DNA of 64,000 bases. Origin: Microvirga sp. VF16. Lineage in GTDB: Bacteria; Pseudomonadota; Alphaproteobacteria; Rhizobiales; Beijerinckiaceae. The stretch lies in NCBI RefSeq assembly GCF_016864375.1, contig NZ_CP069356.1, positions 1,116,001 through 1,180,000 on the forward strand, read 5' to 3'. How positions within the stretch are numbered: the stretch's first letter is position 1; every line of letters begins with the position of its first letter. Below are positions 60,646 through 64,000 of the stretch, piece by piece. The notes under the pieces were generated by a model. The model did no database searches and had not been told where the DNA came from. It saw only the letters and a program-made list of their open reading frames with translations. The translations under genes were made by a program, and so were the position numbers.

Positions 60646-62154
60646 TCAAGTCTGGGGGCTTGTAGCTTGTCCCGCCTCACGTTCCACAGAACGTCCGATA
60701 GACGCGCTCGCTCGGCTCCGGCGGGTCGGCGTAGTGAGCAAACGCCGGCTGATCCTCAAGGGCTGCGAGAGGACCATCAGAAGCTCCTCGAAGGGAGCAA
60801 AATCGTTCCGTTCCACCGCAGCTTGAATCACAGCCTCCACGCGGTGGTTGCGCGGGATATAGGCCGGATTGACGGCTCGCATGGCAGCTTGGCGGGTTGC
60901 AGCGTCTTGCGGTTCCTGGCTCAGCCGCTCCCGCCAGCGAGCAGCCCAGGCATCGTAAGCAAGCGGGTTGATGAAGAGGTTTCGGACGGCCTCGTCCGCT
61001 TCGGGTCCGGCAGCGGCCTCACTCAAACGCCGGAAAGTCAGGGTGAAGTCCGCCTGGTTCTCGGCCATGGCCTTCAGAAGATCCCCGGCGAGCGTCGAGT
61101 CCTCCTCGCGCTTGGTCAGCAGCCCGAGCTTGCGCCTGAGCCCTGCGTGATAGGCCATCTCGAACTTGTCCGAGAAAGCTTCAAGCGCTTCGTTCGCTTC
61201 CGCGACAGCCTTTTCCTCATCCTGGGACAGGAGCGGCAGAAGCGCCTCGGCCAGCCGCGTCAGGTTCCAGAGGCCGATGCGCGGCTGGTTGCCATAGGAA
61301 TAGCGGCCGTGCTGGTCGATGGAGCTGAAGACCGTTGCAGGATCATAGGCGTCCATGAAAGCGCATGGGCCATAGTCGATCGTCTCGCCCGCAATGGACA
61401 TGTTGTCGGTGTTCATGACCCCATGGATGAAGCCGATGTGCAGCCAGCGGGCAATGAGGTCTGCCTGGGCCGCAATGACCTGGTCCAGGAGCGCGCGATA
61501 GGGCCGGTCACTTTCGGAAGCCTGTGGGTAGTGCCGGCCGATGACGTAGTCCGCAAGGAGGCGCAATCCCTCCACATCCTGCCGGACTGCGAAGAACTGG
61601 AATGTGCCGACCCGGATATGACTCGAAGCCACCCGGGTGAGAACGGCCCCGGGAAGCAGCGTCTCGCGGACAACCGTCTCTCCCGTCAAGACGGCGGCGA
61701 GCGCCCGCGTTGTCGGCAGCCCAAGTGCCGCCATCGCTTCACTGAGGAGGTATTCGCGCAGAACAGGCCCCAACGCCGCACGCCCATCACCGCGGCGCGA
61801 ATAAGGTGTTGGACCTGAACCTTTGAGCTGAATGTCCCGGCGGATGCCATCTCGATCAACCACTTCGCCGAGAAGAATGGCTCGGCCGTCACCGAGCTGC
61901 GGTACGAATTGCCCGAACTGGTGCCCGGCATAGGCCATGGCGATAGGCTCCGCCGTATCCGGAACCCAGTTGCCAGACAGAAGCGCAACCCCATCAGGAC
62001 TGGAGAGGCGATCGGGGTCGAGGCGGAGCTGTAAGGCGAGGCCTCGGTTCAGCCGGATGAGTCTCGGAGCCGTCACAGATGTCGGTTCTACGCGCGTGTA
62101 GAACCTGTCAGGCAAGCGTGCGTAGGTATTGTCGAAGGGCAAATGAATGGTCAT
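60646..62154 (-). CDS. selO: Protein adenylyltransferase SelO, C-terminal frameshift
   Basis: Pseudokinase-fold enzyme (YdiU/SelO) that transfers AMP to Ser, Thr or Tyr, linked to redox stress. Motifs AYAGHQFGQFVPQLGDGRA, ELKGSGPTPYSRRGDGRA-like (DIQLKGSGPTPYSRRGDG) and HGVMNTDNMSIAGETIDYGP are intact. The C-terminus has lost one base near 60768: the other frame reads EDQPAFAHYADPPEPSERVY and ends RTFCGT at 60677, the usual SelO ending with its conserved Cys. As written the last 37 residues are replaced, removing that Cys. Confidence 0.9.
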   Translation of the reverse strand: MTIHLPFDNTYARLPDRFYTRVEPTSVTAPRLIRLNRGLALQLRLDPDRLSSPDGVALLSGNWVPDTAEPIAMAYAGHQFGQFVPQLGDGRAILLGEVVDRDGIRRDIQLKGSGPTPYSRRGDGRAALGPVLREYLLSEAMAALGLPTTRALAAVLTGETVVRETLLPGAVLTRVASSHIRVGTFQFFAVRQDVEGLRLLADYVIGRHYPQASESDRPYRALLDQVIAAQADLIARWLHIGFIHGVMNTDNMSIAGETIDYGPCAFMDAYDPATVFSSIDQHGRYSYGNQPRIGLWNLTRLAEALLPLLSQDEEKAVAEANEALEAFSDKFEMAYHAGLRRKLGLLTKREEDSTLAGDLLKAMAENQADFTLTFRRLSEAAAGPEADEAVRNLFINPLAYDAWAARWRERLSQEPQDAATRQAAMRAVNPAYIPRNHRVEAVIQAAVERNDFAPFEELLMVLSQPLRISRRLLTTPTRRSRASASIGRSVEREAGQATSPQT

Positions 62155-62387
62155 GGGTCCGATTCATCGTCAGGACCACGTGAAATCGGATTGGGCTTCC
62201 GGGAAAACAAGAGTCAGATCGTAAACCCGGACCAGTTTCAAGGTGCTCCCATTTCAATCTTTACCTGATTGGCCCGCACGGATGGCGGACAAACCACCCA
62301 CTCCACGGTTTTACTCCCTCCTTCATGACCTTGTGCATTAACGATCTGGCGACCCGCACCTTCTAATCTTCGCCGCGAGGCTCACGC

Positions 62388-63416
62388 ATGAGCCTGTTAC
62401 CACAGGTGGAAGGTGCGGGAATGCGAGGCCAAGCCGATCTTTTCTTGGACTACGACGCACCGCCAAGCCCGATCCGAAGGCCCGCGGACGAGATCATCGT
62501 CAAGGCCAGGCCACGCAGCGAATCCTTCGAAGCTCCTGATTATGGGACTGCTGCCCGGATGTTGGAGGCCACCGGTGACTATCGTGTTCTCCGCCGGTTG
62601 CAGCCCCGGCACGTCGTTTCGCGTACGCCTTGTGAAAGCGAGAAGATCGCCGTCATCCTGGACACCGAAACCACGGGCCTCGATCACACACGGGACGAGG
62701 TCATCGAACTCGGCATGGTCGCCTTCGTGTACGGTGAGGAAGGCCGCATCGGCAACGTGATCGGCACGTTCAATGGCTTACGCGAGCCGGGCGTGCCCAT
62801 CAGCCCTGAGATCACCCGTCTGACCGGCATCACGCCCGATATGGTCGCCGGCCAGGTGCTCGACCTTGAGGCGATTGAGCGGTTCATCGCACCGGCGGAT
62901 CTCATCATCGCGCACAATGCGCGCTTCGACCGCCCCTTCTGTGAGCGCCTGTCGAAGGGCTTTCGGGTCAAGGCCTGGGCCTGCTCCCATTCCGAGATCG
63001 CCTGGAGCGGGTTCGGCTTTGAGGGATCGAAGCTCGGGTACCTCCTGACCCAGTGCGGCTGGTTCCACCAGGGGCACCGGGCCGTCGAGGATTGCCACGC
63101 CCTGCTCGAGGTGCTGGCCTCCCCCCTCCCCTCCGAGGCCGGGCTCCCCTTCGGGCATCTGCTAACCTCGGCACGAAAGGTGCTCGTGCGCATCTGGGCC
63201 GAGGCCAGCCCGTTCGACATGAAGGATGTACTGAAGGCGCGAGGGTACCGCTGGAACGACGGCAGCGACGGCCGGCCGAAAGCGTGGTGGGTGGAGGTTG
63301 ACGAGGAGGCTGGCGAGGCCGAACTCGCCTTTCTCCGGCGCGAGGTTTACCGGCGCGAGGTCGAGCCCTACACTCAGAGGATCACCGCCTTCGAGCGGTT
63401 CCGGTCAGCACGCTAG
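62388..63416 (+). CDS. 3'-5' exonuclease of the DnaQ/epsilon family
   Basis: 342 residues. DEDDh exonuclease domain (about 88-255): ExoI IAVILDTETTGLDHTRDEVI (Asp, Glu), ExoII IIAHNARFDRPFC (Asp), ExoIII HQGHRAVEDCHALLEVL (His, Asp). An N-terminal extension of about 85 residues and a C-terminal tail with KARGYRWNDGSDGRPKAWW are outside the catalytic core. It trims DNA 3' ends or proofreads; it is not the standard DNA polymerase III epsilon subunit because the beta-clamp-binding tail is absent. Confidence 0.88.
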   Translation: MSLLPQVEGAGMRGQADLFLDYDAPPSPIRRPADEIIVKARPRSESFEAPDYGTAARMLEATGDYRVLRRLQPRHVVSRTPCESEKIAVILDTETTGLDHTRDEVIELGMVAFVYGEEGRIGNVIGTFNGLREPGVPISPEITRLTGITPDMVAGQVLDLEAIERFIAPADLIIAHNARFDRPFCERLSKGFRVKAWACSHSEIAWSGFGFEGSKLGYLLTQCGWFHQGHRAVEDCHALLEVLASPLPSEAGLPFGHLLTSARKVLVRIWAEASPFDMKDVLKARGYRWNDGSDGRPKAWWVEVDEEAGEAELAFLRREVYRREVEPYTQRITAFERFRSAR

Positions 63417-63532
63417 CCGACGGCCACCATATCTCAGAGGTGCTCCTCATCCGGGGTTGATCCCAGCCTTGAAATCTTGACTGTAGGCCGCCATCTCATC
63501 GCCCGCCGGAGCAACAAGGTTCATCTCACGCC

Positions 63533-64000
63533 ATGACGACTGCTGACACCACGCCCGCCCCTGAGAACCACACGTTCGAGGCCGATGTCGCCAAGCTGCT
63601 GCACCTGATGGTGCACTCGGTCTATTCCGACAAGGACATCTTCCTGCGCGAGCTGATCTCCAACGCGGCCGATGCCTGCGAGAAGCTGCGCTACGAGGCG
63701 ATCTCCCATCCCGCCCTGCTCGGCGATGATCCCAAGGCCCGGATCACGCTGCTGATCGATGCCGACAACCGCCGCCTCACCATCGAGGACAACGGCATCG
63801 GCCTGAGCCGGGACGAGATGATCGAGGCGCTCGGCACCATCGCCCGCTCGGGCACCAAGGCCTTCATGGAGCGGATCCGGGCCGCCCAAGGCGGCGAAGG
63901 GGCCCAGCTGATTGGCCAGTTCGGCGTCGGCTTTTACTCGGCCTTCATGGTGGCCGAGCGGGTTGATGTCATCTCACGCCGGGCCGGCAGTGACGAGGCT
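63533..64000 (+). CDS. htpG: Molecular chaperone HtpG (partial)
   Basis: N-terminal part of the bacterial Hsp90, cut by the right window edge. The GHKL ATPase domain is visible: KLLHLMVHSVYSDKDIFLRE, LISNAADACEKLRYEA, LTIEDNGIGLSRDEMIEALG and IGQFGVGFYSAFMVAERV (G-box). The start ATG 63533 is clear from MTTADTTPAPENHTFEADV. A housekeeping stress chaperone. Confidence 0.96.
   Translation, partial: MTTADTTPAPENHTFEADVAKLLHLMVHSVYSDKDIFLRELISNAADACEKLRYEAISHPALLGDDPKARITLLIDADNRRLTIEDNGIGLSRDEMIEALGTIARSGTKAFMERIRAAQGGEGAQLIGQFGVGFYSAFMVAERVDVISRRAGSDEA

Noticed and set aside
1..64000. CRISPR arrays, integrase-flanked attachment sites or a replication origin
   Set aside because: No regularly spaced repeats, tRNA-associated duplications, repABC-type or dnaA-box clusters could be seen.

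Overview
The window looks like DNA from a high-GC alphaproteobacterium of the Hyphomicrobiales, most like the Methylobacteriaceae (Microvirga/Methylobacterium type). This is inferred from an AtpZ-type ATPase inhibitor, alphaproteobacterial porin and Omp25/31 barrels, a BTLCP transglutaminase-like protease, DUF1127 and ExoX-like small proteins, and an Rrf2/AraC/TetR-rich stress repertoire. No rRNA, convincing tRNA, CRISPR array or replication gene was seen.

Layout. 0-13 kb: a partial CcdA-like protein, an OmpR-type two-component pair, Ohr, three secreted epoxide-hydrolase-like alpha/beta hydrolases, a cupin, a frameshifted GH1 gene, a cNMP-binding/thioredoxin-reductase-like fusion and its AraC regulator. 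13.6-25 kb: WrbA, AtpZ, an IS5 element, a TetR regulator with two matching tandem operators, BTLCP protease, glutaredoxin, GapN, an RclC-like DUF417 protein, DUF1127, MsrB-MsrA, a cupin and quinone oxidoreductase, and a porin. 26-33 kb: a carbon/redox cluster of NuoF-like, PDH E1-alpha, acetolactate-synthase-like ThDP enzyme, aldehyde dehydrogenase and a frameshifted DctA. 33-40 kb: broken GST, Rrf2 regulator with a palindromic operator, frameshifted NDH-2-like gene, cupin, AhpD-like protein and a hydrolase-OsmC fusion. 40-55 kb: an IS-rich stretch (two IS6-family, IS1111/IS110, IS30, IS66 and IS110 remnants) with many very small genes, a Xre-RES toxin-antitoxin pair, an interrupted WGR gene and two candidate non-coding RNAs. 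55-64 kb: ordinary chromosomal-type genes (cupin, M32 peptidase, phosphodiester glycosidase, VAT1-like reductase, CoiA-like nuclease, SelO, exonuclease, HtpG).

Much of the content concerns oxidative, electrophile or reactive-chlorine stress: Ohr, WrbA, MsrA/B, glutaredoxin, RclC-like protein, AhpD-like and OsmC proteins, cupins. The most unusual signal is a conserved upstream element of fixed geometry (GTRCA, 13 bases, TTCTTGG, 28 bases, RGATC) in front of five unlinked genes, with a sixth copy cut by an insertion sequence. It suggests an unrecognised shared promoter, operator or leader. A second regulon is suggested by near-identical tandem palindromes in front of the BTLCP and DUF417 genes. 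At least five otherwise normal genes carry single-base frameshifts, so either real decay or assembly indels must be considered.
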